Below, in pieces: positions 10,698-21,021 of a stretch of DNA of 64,000 nt (its first letter is position 1; every line of letters begins with the position of its first letter). A model generated the notes under the pieces. The model worked only from the letters and a program-made list of their open reading frames with translations. It made no database searches and was not told the DNA's origin. A program made the position numbers and the translations under genes. This DNA comes from Globisporangium splendens (taxonomy: Eukaryota > Oomycota > Peronosporomycetes > Pythiales > Pythiaceae), in the NCBI GenBank assembly GCA_006386115.1, contig VFIW01000134.1, positions 1-64,000 on the forward strand, written 5' to 3'.

Positions 10698-11100
10698 GAG
10701 CCGTGAAACTCAGGGAGGCATTCGATCATCGATGATGGCGAACGAAGAGAAAGCAAAGCAATACCAAACGGAAGAACGTAGCTGATAAAGCCTCCACAAT
10801 TCAAAGTCTAATGAGAAATGAGCTAGCTAAGATTCCTTCATCTCTTATTGCTGCAATATGTCGGTGCATATTTTGAGTGTGTGTGTGTGATTGTACAATG
10901 TTCAAGTTAAAAATTGCCAAGCAAGGTTTGATACTCATCGGTGGCACCTTCACTCTTGGTTCCAAAAGAACCATCACTCAACGGGAATCAGTTGCCTTTT
11001 CGTTTGTGCTGCTCAATTTTTGAGCAACAGCTCTCAGCTTCGCTGGAAATGGGATCTACTACTTGCAAGTTCTGTGCTCTATTCCCTTTGGCTACTCAAA
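10698..11100. other. intergenic, nothing recognised
   Basis: 3' flank of the proteasome gene up to the left arm of the inverted duplication. No supportable gene. Confidence 0.5.
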
Positions 11101-11176
11101 GGCACTCAAGCAAATTATCTCACCAGCATTCGTACGCGAATGCATTTTAGGTGACCTAGGAGCTGGAGTTGCCAAG

Positions 11177-11791
11177 TCAAAGTGCGTTTCGTGAGTTTGT
11201 GCTCGGGATGATAAAAGCTTCTCTCTCTCTCTCTCTGAAAGCTGATGGCTTGGGTACTGGTGAAGTTGGAGCTGGGGACGCAAACCTGAAAAGCGGGAAG
11301 GACGACGAGGGAGATCCGAAAGGAGAGACATCTCTGGACGAGCTCGTCGAATCGTACCCCTCTTCCGCACTTGAAGTGGACCGTGCACCCGTGCTTGACG
11401 TTGTGGGGGAGCCAAAAAGCGACGATCCATTCAACGAGTTGGACGACGACCGAGTGCTTCTACTAAAAGCGATGCAACTCGTATCAAAATCAAAAAGCTC
11501 AAACTGGCAACGTCGAGACTCCGTGCCAGGTCATGCAGCGACTGCAGCTGGTTGCTGATATTCGTCGGACTTGGGCATGACACAATTCTCGCGCGATGTG
11601 AAGCTGGCGCAAGAGACATCCATAGGCGAATGCTGCAAAGGCGAGACGGCCTTTCCAAATTCGGAGCAGCGGCTGACAGCGCTCACATCCATCCTCAGCA
11701 ATCCATTTTTTGGTCTATTTGCGCTTGCATCACTGGTGCATGCTTCAACATGCGCACTCCTGTCGTGTGAACAAGCTGGCATTCTGCTCAT
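11177..11791 (-). pseudogene. FG-motif protein, left-arm copy (premature TGA)
   Basis: This is the partner of the intact gene at 22582-23427. A TGA at 11531-11533 replaces the CGA codon of the right arm. The frame then reopens with the same SSLFGSPTTSS and SPFGSPS segments and stops at 11177, with a C-terminus unlike the right copy. The Ser/Pro-rich FG dipeptides are reminiscent of nucleoporin FG regions, but there is too little sequence to assign a family. The nonsense codon and altered end suggest a decaying copy. Confidence 0.55.
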
Positions 11792-12361
11792 TGACTGCGA
11801 CCTTGTCGCTTCTTCCAAATGACTTTGCACGGCAGGATGGAGAACGCTTGTGGCTTGTCTCAAGTTCAAAGCAAACCTGAAGTGGCATCGGCTACAACAA
11901 ACAAAACCAAAAACAGCAAAGCAGAGCGCTTGACCGACCAAAACAAACCTGGTGCCACGCTTGAGACTCCGCTGAAGGCACTCGCGCATGTGAGATGATA
12001 CAAAATAACGAAACTTCTTGCTATTTTCATATTCTGAAATGAAGCTTGATGGTCAAAACTCTGTCGCATTACTTCACAGCACACGAACGCCATAAAACTT
12101 AACAATCTTCCTTTGCCATGCTCACTCCAGGGCGTAGGACTGGCATCAAGCTTCTGCCATGGTCGCTTTTTGTAATGGAGCACTTACCTCAAAAATATAA
12201 ACTTGAAGCTGCAGTGAATGTCTTCGGCATTGCAGACAGTAACTCGTCTACTGGAGAGCGGAACTGCAGCCAAGTTGTTGATCAATGCTGCAGGAGCCTC
12301 ACACGACAAACTCACCGCTTGATTGTGATGCACGATCGATTTCCTTCGCCGTCAATGGACT

Positions 12362-13057
12362 TTACGCTGCCTCTGGGAGACAATTTTGCATCTTGAGGTA
12401 ATCCTCGTACCGCAGCTGCTCGGGGGACTTGTTTCGATACGCTGGCATGGCACAGATCGAATGATATTTGACCGTACGGTATTCTTCTCCATATGTGTCG
12501 ATGCCCTCGAACACACAGAAACGTGGATATCCCGTTCCGAAAGTTGGCGCATGGTTCTGGAATAGCTCGCCAGCACCAAAGTCGCCACTTGGTGCTGGGG
12601 AAGGACCGAAGCCAAACCCATTCGGTATAGACGGCATCACCGGCAGTACCGGCGGCGGCCACAGAGTGCCAAACAATGTCGGACTTGTACTCGATGTCGA
12701 TTCACCGCTGCTTTGATCAAACAGAGCAAACGACGTTGCCGTCCCCGCGTTCTTCCTCTTGGTGGAATAGTCTTCGCAGCGCAATTCCTCGGGCGATTTG
12801 CTCGCGTAAGCCGGCATCGCACAGATCGAGACGTAGTACCGTGTGATGCCGTCCAAAATCGCACTCGCTGGGTCTTCTGCAGTCCTCACGAACGGCGGGC
12901 TCCCCGTTCCAAGCGTCGTCGTGGCTGGGACTGGAGACCAGCGCTCTGCGGCAGCATGTCGACTTGTCACTGGATTTGAATCTGCTGGTCCAGCTAGAGT
13001 CCAATTATTGAAGCCACTGGCACTAGCTGAGACTGGGAATGCGTTGTCAGTGCTCAT
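12362..13057 (-). CDS. Nup98-like AMPAY-motif protein, copy 2 (left arm)
   Basis: An intact 231-residue frame with an ATG after the sequence GTTAAC. It has two AMPAY motifs: YYVSICAMPAY..KSPEELRCEDY near the middle and KYHSICAMPAY..KSPEQLRYEDY at the C-terminus. A Pro/Gly/FG-rich linker (NGFGFGPSPAPSG) joins them. This pattern resembles the conserved linker motif of Nup98-type nucleoporins, so a nuclear-pore or mRNA-export role is a plausible inference. The GLFG repeats and autoproteolytic domain of a full Nup98 are absent. It differs from the right-arm copy by two residues (Asn5/Ser5 and one Glu/Gly). Confidence 0.65.
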   Translation of the reverse strand: MSTDNAFPVSASASGFNNWTLAGPADSNPVTSRHAAAERWSPVPATTTLGTGSPPFVRTAEDPASAILDGITRYYVSICAMPAYASKSPEELRCEDYSTKRKNAGTATSFALFDQSSGESTSSTSPTLFGTLWPPPVLPVMPSIPNGFGFGPSPAPSGDFGAGELFQNHAPTFGTGYPRFCVFEGIDTYGEEYRTVKYHSICAMPAYRNKSPEQLRYEDYLKMQNCLPEAA

Positions 13058-14269
13058 GTTAACTTCAACACTCGAAGGTATTGACGGGGGTTTGTCAAAT
13101 TGGCTGGGAAGCTGCTGCTGTGACGTCGACGCACTCGGTTCGTTTGCCGTGAAGAGAGCAGCACTGGGGATGGCGACAGGACCAGAGAAGCCAAGTGGGT
13201 TGCTGCTGGGTGTATGCGGTGCTGCGCGAATGAAGCGGCGGTGGTGCGTTCTCCTTGCGAGTGCACGCTTGCTTGTCGTGCTGTGGGATCAGTTCTTGGG
13301 TTCAAAAATGCAGGAAAACAACATATTTGCATTTATAGTGTATAAGGTTTATGCAATTGCATAAATAGGCTCCGATAGTTTTCGTGGAGGTTTTTGTGAT
13401 GAACCTCGATGAATTTCGGCGAACCACGCAAGTGCAACCCCAGCAGTAATTAATCACCCTCATTAATATCTCTCCCTTCGACCGCAAGATTAGTTTTGAC
13501 ACAATTCTGCGCGTTTAACGATGAACACACAAAACCAAACCAGCTTTGCTTGCAAATCACGAGGACCACCTGCATGCCGATCATCAATGCACAGCTTGAT
13601 GCATCCCATGCGAGTAGCATTAAGCTAACCTTTATCGTTTGACTTGACTCCCAGGTGTCATGCCTCGGACAACAAGCTGTACTCAAGCGTTCTGTGAGTC
13701 CAATTGGCGTCAATTGACACCTGCAGGCAGGCCACCAGATCGAATCTTGCTGCCTCGTGAGAAGATTCCGAGAGAGAGAGAGAGAGACTACGTTGCCCAT
13801 CATCCTCTGCTGAATCTTCTCAGGTCAAGTCTTTTTACTTTCGGTAGAATCAAATACTCTATTTTCGGGTCTGCTCAGTGTGAACCATCTTGCCGTCGCT
13901 CTGAAGGTTTCCTTAGCTTGACCAAAATGAACCCAATTTACGCTTTTGACACACATCTCTCCGTCAATACTTTAGTTCTGTCCATCTGATTCAACACCCA
14001 CTGTCACAGGTTCTCTGCAGCGTGGCGGTGGGAGGACCTCGGAATCTCTGCCCATGGCAGTGCAACTATGACTTCAACTTTATCACGCGCTACTTGTGGT
14101 GCCCACGGACACTACATGTATGAGTGAATACGCCAAGAGACCTGCTCGCTCTCTTGTCTCGAGCCCACGGCCGCTGGACCGCCAAAAAGAGGCGTCAGTC
14201 TCCAATTCGCTCCCTTCGCTTTACACGTCGCAAAAGCCTGAGCTCGATAAAGTATCCTCTTCCACAGCT
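13058..14269. other. intergenic; end of left arm and phosphatase upstream region
   Basis: Up to about 13,350 this is still the inverted-repeat arm, upstream of the AMPAY gene. The rest is unique and holds a GA microsatellite (13770-13787). Open frames here are short or begin at GTG/TTG. No gene called. Confidence 0.5.
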
Positions 14270-15484
14270 ATGCTCGGCACGAAGTCCCTCGTTAGCGCCT
14301 TGCTGCTTGGCGTGGCCACGCTGGCGTCTGCCGATATGTTGCGGCAGGTCGACACTGCCACTGCGCCGGTCGCCTTCTCGGAGCCTCGACAAAGCAGTAT
14401 CCTCAGTGCGAGCCCCACTCCTGCGCCAACCGAGAATTCGAACCTCAACACACTCGCTGAAGTGGAGGAGGCGCTCCTGGAGTACGCGGCAGCGGCTCAG
14501 CTCAAGAATCTTGCTGCGACGACCTCGAGCAACCCATCCCAGCAACAGGGCAACCCTGATCAACAGGGTCCATCCCGACCTGCGAAGCGCTGCAGCCTCG
14601 AAATCCCAAACGACCACTTGGTCAAGCTGCGTTGTGACTCGGGTCACATCCGCTTCATCGGTCTGGGTGACTGGGGTGAGACCACTGAGAGTCTCGGCGT
14701 GCTCGCGGTGCGTGATGGCGTCTTGCGAGACGCAAAGACCGGCAACTACGACTTCATTCTCTCGGCTGGAGACAACTTTTACGACAACGGCGTACAAAAC
14801 GTGACCGACAGCCTGTGGAAGACCACGTGGTTCGATCGCTTCCGCATCGGCACTGAGCTGACGCTGCCGTGGATCTCGTTTCTCGGCAACCACGACCACT
14901 ACGGCAAGATCGATGCGCAAATCGAGTACGGTCTCAGCGGTGGCCCCGGCTCCAAGTACTGGATCATGCCGAGCAAGTACTACAGCGTGGACGCGCGCGT
15001 GAACACGGGTGAGAAGCTCAAGTTCGTGATCGCGGACACGATGACGCTGAACTGGACGAACGACGCGCCGTGGGTCACGCACGAGTTCAACGATCCGACC
15101 GCCAGGTTCGTCATCTCGGCCGGCCACCACCACATCTACTCGGCTGGCGGCCGTGGCGACAACACCGACCCGAGTATGGTCGCGTACAACCAGCTCATCC
15201 AGTCGACGCCCCAGGTAAAGGCTCACTTCGGTGGCCACGAGCATGACATGCAATACATGCGCGCTGGTGGCAAGGACTACTTTATGTTTGGCGGCGGCGG
15301 CCGCAATATCAAGGAGGGCGAAGTGCGTCCAGGCACCAAGGCCGACGTGATCTTTTACGCGAAGAAGTACGGCTACGCGCTCTACGATGTCGACGTCGTG
15401 AACAAGACGATGGCGGTCACGTACCACGTGTTCAACAGCACGGGCCAGGAGATCGACGAGATCACGTTCGTGCGTCGGTACTAA
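14270..15484 (+). CDS. secreted purple-acid-type phosphatase (metallophosphoesterase)
   Basis: Hydrolyses phosphate monoesters with a two-metal centre and is probably secreted. I chose the ATG at 14270 because it begins a signal peptide (MLGTKSLVSALLLGVATLASA); the open frame extends further upstream only through codons lacking this signal. The mature protein, about 385 of 404 residues, starts with a Ser/Thr/Pro/Gln linker. It then has the calcineurin-like motifs in order: GLGDWGE (about 131), SAGDNFYDNG (165), FLGNHDHYG (204), SAGHHHIYS (283) and FGGHEHDMQYM (320). The set matches the tartrate-resistant acid phosphatase group. The fourth motif is GHHH where that group usually has GHYP, and the stretch before it is shortened. 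Intact and intron-free, it lies between the inverted-repeat arms. Confidence 0.9.
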   Translation: MLGTKSLVSALLLGVATLASADMLRQVDTATAPVAFSEPRQSSILSASPTPAPTENSNLNTLAEVEEALLEYAAAAQLKNLAATTSSNPSQQQGNPDQQGPSRPAKRCSLEIPNDHLVKLRCDSGHIRFIGLGDWGETTESLGVLAVRDGVLRDAKTGNYDFILSAGDNFYDNGVQNVTDSLWKTTWFDRFRIGTELTLPWISFLGNHDHYGKIDAQIEYGLSGGPGSKYWIMPSKYYSVDARVNTGEKLKFVIADTMTLNWTNDAPWVTHEFNDPTARFVISAGHHHIYSAGGRGDNTDPSMVAYNQLIQSTPQVKAHFGGHEHDMQYMRAGGKDYFMFGGGGRNIKEGEVRPGTKADVIFYAKKYGYALYDVDVVNKTMAVTYHVFNSTGQEIDEITFVRRY

Positions 15485-16077
15485 GCGCATGGTGCGATTC
15501 AAAGTTGTCGATCTGTCTGAGATCTGTTGATGCATGCTTGAAAGAGAAAAAAAGAAACAATTTGTTTGTAATTGTTTGAATGACAATTGTCAATATTGAA
15601 TGCATATTCGCAGTAGGGTAAGCACTGGAAGCATATTGATAGGGTGTCTATGAAATTGTAAAATTAGTATACCCTATATAGAAATTTGCACTGTGGTTGT
15701 TTTTCATCCAATCCAACTTTATGACAATAACGGTTCCCCTGCTATTGGCTAAAAATACTGTTAAAGCCGTCACTATCTTCTGTTTCGAATCGCCTGCCCA
15801 AATTAATACTGAAGTCATTTCAGGACATCGCACATAAAGCACTCCCATTCTTCCCCAATCTAAAAATAACCTATATCTTGATATTCTGATTCCTCATCGC
15901 CTCCTCCCCCGTCTATAGCAACTGAACACAAAACACACACTCGACAGCAATACTCGCATTTCCCCCCTGCAAGCTCAAGCAAACGCACGTCGACTTGAAG
16001 GACGACGGCCGGCGATCTTCCTCGTGCACTTCGTGGTCGACGACGGCAGCACACACAGCGTCCTGTAGCGGTCGGCG
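15485..16077. other. intergenic, nothing recognised
   Basis: AT-rich 3' flank of the phosphatase, then the C-rich leader of the ZZ-protein gene. No gene called. Confidence 0.5.
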
Positions 16078-18093
16078 ATGACGTCGATGGCGCAGCACAA
16101 CTTCGCGGCGATCCAGCTGCAGCTGCAGACGCTGCAGTACGAGAACAGCGTGCTGACGAAGGACCTGTGCCTCAAGGAGAACTACATCCAGCTCAAGGAC
16201 CAGCAGTTCCGCGTGATGCAGAAGCGCCTCGAGGACCTCGAGAGCGCCGTCGCCGTCTGGAAGGACAAGTACTTGCAGCAGCTCAACCAGCGCGACGCCA
16301 GCGTTAATGGCGCCAAGGACGAGCTGCGCGACGACAGTGCGAGCGTCAACCCGAACGAGGACGACTCGGCGCTGCCATTGCCGCTTAGGGGCAGTAATAG
16401 CGATGCTGGGAGTGAAACCAACAAGGCGAGCGCGCCGTGGCAGCTCTGGAAAGGCAACAGCAAGATCGTGTCTACGAGCAAGACGTCGAGTAATGCCAAG
16501 AACGTGCAGCAGGCCGTGGGTCTCATGGAGACGCTCTCGCTCGCGGACCGCGAGAAGCTCAAGCCGATGCTTGCGGCCATCACCAACTCGGACGGATTCG
16601 CCGAGGCGCTCGCGGCCATGCAGTGGGAGGAAGTGTTTGACGATGTCTCCGAGGAGCTCAGCAAGATTTTGCTGATCTACTTGCTGCCGGTGCTGCTCGA
16701 TAACCAGAAGCAGCACGCGCCGGGGTTCCAGATCCAGTGTTTCTCGCGCACGTACGCCAAGCAGACGATGGACTTCCGAATCATGTGTCAACCGATTGGC
16801 GCAGCATCGGCGGCGGTGTCGTCGTCGTCAGCTCTGTCCGTTGCGACAGCAGCAGCGCCTATGAAACAGCATGTCCAGACCACCTCATTGTCGCCTACGG
16901 CAATGGCGACGGCGAGCGCATCACCCTTAACCGCTGCATCACTAGCGTCGACTGCAAAACCCCCTCCATACATCACGCGCTCGCTGTCGTCGTCTTCGAA
17001 CTCGGTGCTGCCGCTGTCCTCGCCGTCTTCCTCCGAGTTCTCGAGTGCGCTGAGAAGCTCCACAGATGTTGCGAACGACGAGCCGCCGCACTTGTTCGAC
17101 TGCATCGACTGCGAGAAACGCAACGCGGTGCCGATCCCGCATGGGCCACGCGAGCTGCATCCAACCAAGGCCGTGTACATTTCCAAGCCACTCACTGGTA
17201 GCGCCGCTGCTGGTGCGTCGTCAGGCAGCGCTGCCGCAGCAGCGAGTCGTCGGTACTCAATGACGCCGACGAGAGGCTCGACAGCGAGCACAAGCACGGA
17301 CTCATCGAGAACGATGACGCTCACGTCGCTGTCGTCGCCGTTCAGCGGCGTATCGGGACTCTCGATCACGGACCTGGGTGACGGCGATCGCCGCAGCGGC
17401 GGCACTGGGTTCGGATCTGGAGGAGCAGTGAAGGATGGGAAGATCAAGAAAGTGCTCGGCAGCGTCATGGACCGGTTGAACCGGCACAAACCGCAGTTGA
17501 CAACGACGAGCCTGTCCTTGGAAGAAGACGACTCGATCTGCGATGGGTGTGGCCGCGGTCCGATCACGGGCTTCAAGTGGGTCTGCCGCATCTGTCGCCT
17601 CATGGAAGACAAGGAATACGAGTTGTGCGAAAAGTGCTACGGCCAGGGCATCCACGGCAAGGAGAACGAGGACGCGCTGTTTGAGCGCATCGAGGAGATC
17701 GTGATCTCGAAGTGCTCGCGACTGGCGAGTGAGCGCGAGCTCATGAAGCTGCTCCGCGTCGGGATCTGCAAGGCGAACCTCAAGAAATTCAGCTTTTGCC
17801 TCACGTGGATCGCCGATCTGCTGCAGTGCAAGCAAACGAAGGAGCTTCGAGCTCGCGCGCTCGAGATCTCGCAGATCGAGCCCCACGTACGCAGCGAGTT
17901 TGTGCGGCTGCTCACGGATCTGCTCACGCGGTATCGCAAGGACATTGAGCTCATCACCGAGTGGCAGCCCGTGCAGGCAACGTCGGCTGCGGCCGCTGTG
18001 GTTGCCGAGGACGGCAAGGGCGGCGTGACGATGCTCCAGCTGGACACTTTGCGCATCTGGGTCAAGGATTCGGTGGACAATGCGTCTCAATGA
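16078..18093 (+). CDS. coiled-coil and ZZ-type zinc-finger protein
   Basis: A 671-residue intact frame. Residues about 5-75 are rich in Leu/Gln/Glu/Lys heptads and predict a coiled coil. A long Ser/Ala/Thr-rich disordered middle follows. At about 488-527 is a ZZ-type zinc finger (CDGCGRGPITGFKWVCRIC, then CEKCYGQGIHG), a fold that usually binds peptide N-termini or histone tails. The C-terminal 130 residues (KCSRLASERELMKLLRVG and on) are predicted helical. The gene has high GC at third positions, as do its neighbours, and ends about 210 nt from the convergent protease gene. The role is probably protein-protein scaffolding; no specific orthologue recognised. Confidence 0.85.
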   Translation: MTSMAQHNFAAIQLQLQTLQYENSVLTKDLCLKENYIQLKDQQFRVMQKRLEDLESAVAVWKDKYLQQLNQRDASVNGAKDELRDDSASVNPNEDDSALPLPLRGSNSDAGSETNKASAPWQLWKGNSKIVSTSKTSSNAKNVQQAVGLMETLSLADREKLKPMLAAITNSDGFAEALAAMQWEEVFDDVSEELSKILLIYLLPVLLDNQKQHAPGFQIQCFSRTYAKQTMDFRIMCQPIGAASAAVSSSSALSVATAAAPMKQHVQTTSLSPTAMATASASPLTAASLASTAKPPPYITRSLSSSSNSVLPLSSPSSSEFSSALRSSTDVANDEPPHLFDCIDCEKRNAVPIPHGPRELHPTKAVYISKPLTGSAAAGASSGSAAAAASRRYSMTPTRGSTASTSTDSSRTMTLTSLSSPFSGVSGLSITDLGDGDRRSGGTGFGSGGAVKDGKIKKVLGSVMDRLNRHKPQLTTTSLSLEEDDSICDGCGRGPITGFKWVCRICRLMEDKEYELCEKCYGQGIHGKENEDALFERIEEIVISKCSRLASERELMKLLRVGICKANLKKFSFCLTWIADLLQCKQTKELRARALEISQIEPHVRSEFVRLLTDLLTRYRKDIELITEWQPVQATSAAAAVVAEDGKGGVTMLQLDTLRIWVKDSVDNASQ

Positions 18094-18301
18094 GGTGGCT
18101 CTCCTTCCGGCTGACCTCCTATTATGTACAAAGAATGCAGGAAGAAGCGCTGCGCGTGGCAAACGAAATGAAGGATGCTGCTGCTGTTATTATACGCTCT
18201 CCGTAATGTGGAAAGTGTGGGATGGTTCTCACTAAATAATTCTATTCTGTTCTGTTCTTTGCGGTCTGCTACTGCTGCCTCTGCTGTTGAGTCCTATGCC
18301 A

Positions 18302-19990
18302 TTAGTGATCGCTTGAGAGCACAAAGACGGCGATATTGGATGGCAGCGAGTCGGGGCATGCTCCCTCAGGGTCCTTGGAGCTAGCAACGCTGCTGTGAAG
18401 ATGCCGAAAACTGCCATGGCGAACCCGCCGCTGTCTCGCCAGGCGCCACCATGTCTGGAGCTTCAACATCAGCCAGACGCTCACAAACACGAACGCCAGG
18501 AAGCTACACGTGCCGAAATAGAGGTGACTCAGGTACGTGAGCTGCGCGAAGCCCGTGTTGAGCAGCAGCGCGGGCTTCTGGCCACCCGAGCACTTGCCCA
18601 GGGGACACGCAAACCCGATCTGCTTATTCGTGTAGTCGAAGCTCGTGTAGTACGTGCGTAAGAACACGTCGCCCAGCACAAAGAGCTCCGAGCTCGACGC
18701 GTCCAACTGCGGCGTGCACACGCGGTGCTCGCAGCGCACGTAATCCTGACCTTGAAGCACAAACTGCTGCGTCTTGACAACAAACAGGTCATCGTCGTCG
18801 TTCGTGCCTTCATTCTCCAGCGCAAACTCAAACACGAGATCTGGAAAGTCCTCGTGGGCACAATGCTGGCACGAGTACCCACCGCTGCGCAGCGACGTGT
18901 TTCGGAACCGATCGCCGATGTGCTCGCGCATGACCTCGACCGCCATCTCGAACGCCGCAAGCGGCAACAGGATCAGCGACGTCCCGGAGTCGACGATCGC
19001 GACGTCGTTCGCGCGATGCAAGCGGCCACGCTGCTGAGGCCGTGTGCTTGGTGGCGTAGATGCCAATCTTCTGTTACCGATAAACGCGTCCTGCAGATGC
19101 AGCGACCAGAACCCGTACGAGCTCATGAAACGGTCCTGGATCACGGGGAAATGGAACCACGTCGCGTTCTCGCCCGCGAGCGTGTCGTCGACGCCGCCAA
19201 AGATGAGCTGCGACGGCGGATCGTGCGACGGCAGCGGGTTGATGTACAGCGAAAACACCATCGGGAGGTCGTAATCGGGGCTCTGCGACAGCAAATGGAA
19301 CAAACTCGGCTTGGTCACGCGCGCGAGCGAGTCGAGACCGAGGCCGACGATGCCCTCGGTCTGGAACCGCTGGATCTCAGCACCCTGGCTGTCTGCATTC
19401 CCAACGCGCACATGGGGGATCTCGAGTCCCTGGCCCAAGTGGATGGTCTCGTGCATCACGTCGCCCACGACCCTGCCGCTGCCGTAGTGCACGTCGAAGC
19501 GCTCGCCCGCCATAGCATACGATCGCGAGCGATGCGAATGGTACCGCCGAATTCCCGAGCATGCGCGGCAGGACTCACTCGGCACCCAAATGTCGCTCGA
19601 GCCCGTGTCAAAGATCACGCGGAACGGCTGCGGCGGCGTGCCCACATGCAACGTTCCATAAAACTGCATCTGGTCGTAGTTCTCGAGCTCGATGCGCACC
19701 AGGTCCTTCGCCAGCGCACCGCTCGTCTGCACATCGTCCTCTTCTTCCTCTGCGTCCTCGTCGCTGTCTGCTACCGGCAATTCTTCTTCTAATATTCGTA
19801 GATTCCTGCTCTCCTCGTCGCGCGTGGCGAACGCGTCCTCATTGCGCGCCGCGCTGACACCACACGTCGTCGTCGTCACACGCCGCCCGCTGCTCGTGAG
19901 CACGGACCGCGATGTCGCACTCAGTGCCAGCAGCGCCACCAGCGTCCACACACCACCGCGCCGTGTACTGCGCTGCCATCCGAGCGCCAT
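18302..19990 (-). CDS. membrane-anchored pepsin-like aspartic protease 1
   Basis: An A1-family aspartic endopeptidase, 562 residues, intron-free. Its N-terminal hydrophobic segment (GVWTLVALLALSATS) is a signal peptide. An acidic propeptide region (DSDEDAEEEEDD) follows. The catalytic motifs are IFDTGSSDIWVPS (Asp128) and AIVDSGTSLILLP (Asp334). The flap has the HYGSG sequence. FVLGDVFLRTYYTSFDY is the usual closing block. Residues about 490-511 (FGTCSFLAFVFVSVWLMLKL) form a C-terminal transmembrane helix with a short basic tail, so the enzyme is probably held at the cell surface or in the endomembrane system. A paralogue lies at 60772-62711. An initiator-like sequence lies near 20,042-20,057 on the minus strand. 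Confidence 0.92.
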   Translation of the reverse strand: MALGWQRSTRRGGVWTLVALLALSATSRSVLTSSGRRVTTTTCGVSAARNEDAFATRDEESRNLRILEEELPVADSDEDAEEEEDDVQTSGALAKDLVRIELENYDQMQFYGTLHVGTPPQPFRVIFDTGSSDIWVPSESCRACSGIRRYHSHRSRSYAMAGERFDVHYGSGRVVGDVMHETIHLGQGLEIPHVRVGNADSQGAEIQRFQTEGIVGLGLDSLARVTKPSLFHLLSQSPDYDLPMVFSLYINPLPSHDPPSQLIFGGVDDTLAGENATWFHFPVIQDRFMSSYGFWSLHLQDAFIGNRRLASTPPSTRPQQRGRLHRANDVAIVDSGTSLILLPLAAFEMAVEVMREHIGDRFRNTSLRSGGYSCQHCAHEDFPDLVFEFALENEGTNDDDDLFVVKTQQFVLQGQDYVRCEHRVCTPQLDASSSELFVLGDVFLRTYYTSFDYTNKQIGFACPLGKCSGGQKPALLLNTGFAQLTYLSHLYFGTCSFLAFVFVSVWLMLKLQTWWRLARQRRVRHGSFRHLHSSVASSKDPEGACPDSLPSNIAVFVLSSDH

Positions 19991-20057
19991 GGCAATTGCT
20001 TGTCGTATGGAGCTCCTCGTTTGTTGTGACTGCGGATGGGACTTTTTGGAAGGTGAG

Positions 20058-21021
20058 GGACGTAACCCTGTCCGGCACGGTTACACTGTGTGACGAAAAG
20101 GGGCAGCAAATTTAGAGACCAAATCCATTTTGCATATGATTGGATGAAATTATGAGCTGAAGTGGTTTGATTCGCGGAAAATAAGTTTTGGCGTGTTGGG
20201 TGACGTGTTTGCGTGTTTGCGACGTGTGGGGATGGGTCAAGGTGGAGCCTCGCGATTGGTGGAAAATGCGCGTGCAGGTCCTGGAAAGGGATATGTTGGG
20301 ATTCTGCGGTTCCATGCTTTGAGCAAATCGCCTGACACGCTTCCAGTCGACTTCGTATAGAGTAATCGATCGTTTCTTTCGCCTATTTGGATCAGCGCTG
20401 CGTCTGGAAGGTCACAATGTGTCACTTGATGCCAATTATAGCTTGTGTGCCTGGTCCAAATGCATCGTGCTTTTCTCTCTCTCTTTTTTCTTTTGTCAGC
20501 GATGCTTCAATCTTCCGAATGGAAGAAACACCCTCAGAATGTGATTTGGAGAGTCCTCTGGCAGCTGTTGCCCTTCACGAATGAATGTGCACTGATGCAG
20601 GGGGTACGTTGATTTGCAAAGGGCTTTGACTTTGATAGAAAACTACAACGTATACAAATATGAGGGTACCAAACTGCGTCGCTACTCGTTTGTTAGAATT
20701 TTGACCTCTCTAACACGTTTGCATGCATACTTTCCGTTTTCAAAGTGTATTAAATTATGTACTGCTTTGTTGCATCAGCAGTCTTTTAGTGTGCTCTTTT
20801 TTTTAACTTGAACCCTCAAATAATTGATCACAAACATTCTTCTGATACTTCAACTTTTGCTCTGACCAGTGCGAATTAATACGACCGCCACTTTCTGCGA
20901 ACCTCGCCAATTGCATATTTAGCCTGAGTTTCAACTTTTGTCCCGTTTTTATTTTGTGAGTGTTCATCGCAATAACGTCACTGCCATTGTACTTTCGTGT
21001 AACCTATTCATGAAATTACAA
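20058..21021. other. intergenic, nothing recognised
   Basis: Upstream region of protease 1 up to the right inverted-repeat arm. It becomes AT-rich towards 20.6-21.0 kb. No supportable gene. Confidence 0.5.

Larger units (their letters stand above)
11100..13350. repeat. left arm of an inverted duplication (partner 21022-23360)
   Basis: The minus strand here matches the plus strand of 21,022-23,360. For 11.9-13.33 kb the pairing is exact, with coordinates summing to 34,372. Identity is near complete over the AMPAY gene (2 residue differences in 231). It falls to roughly 93-95% over the FG gene and is patchy at the outer end (11.1-11.25 kb), where the left arm has lost sequence and holds a CT microsatellite (11221-11236). 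The arms flank about 7.7 kb of unique DNA. Confidence 0.85.

Noticed and set aside
14096..14269. Upstream extension of the phosphatase frame
   Set aside because: It would bury the signal peptide; the ATG at 14270 starts a clear secretory signal.
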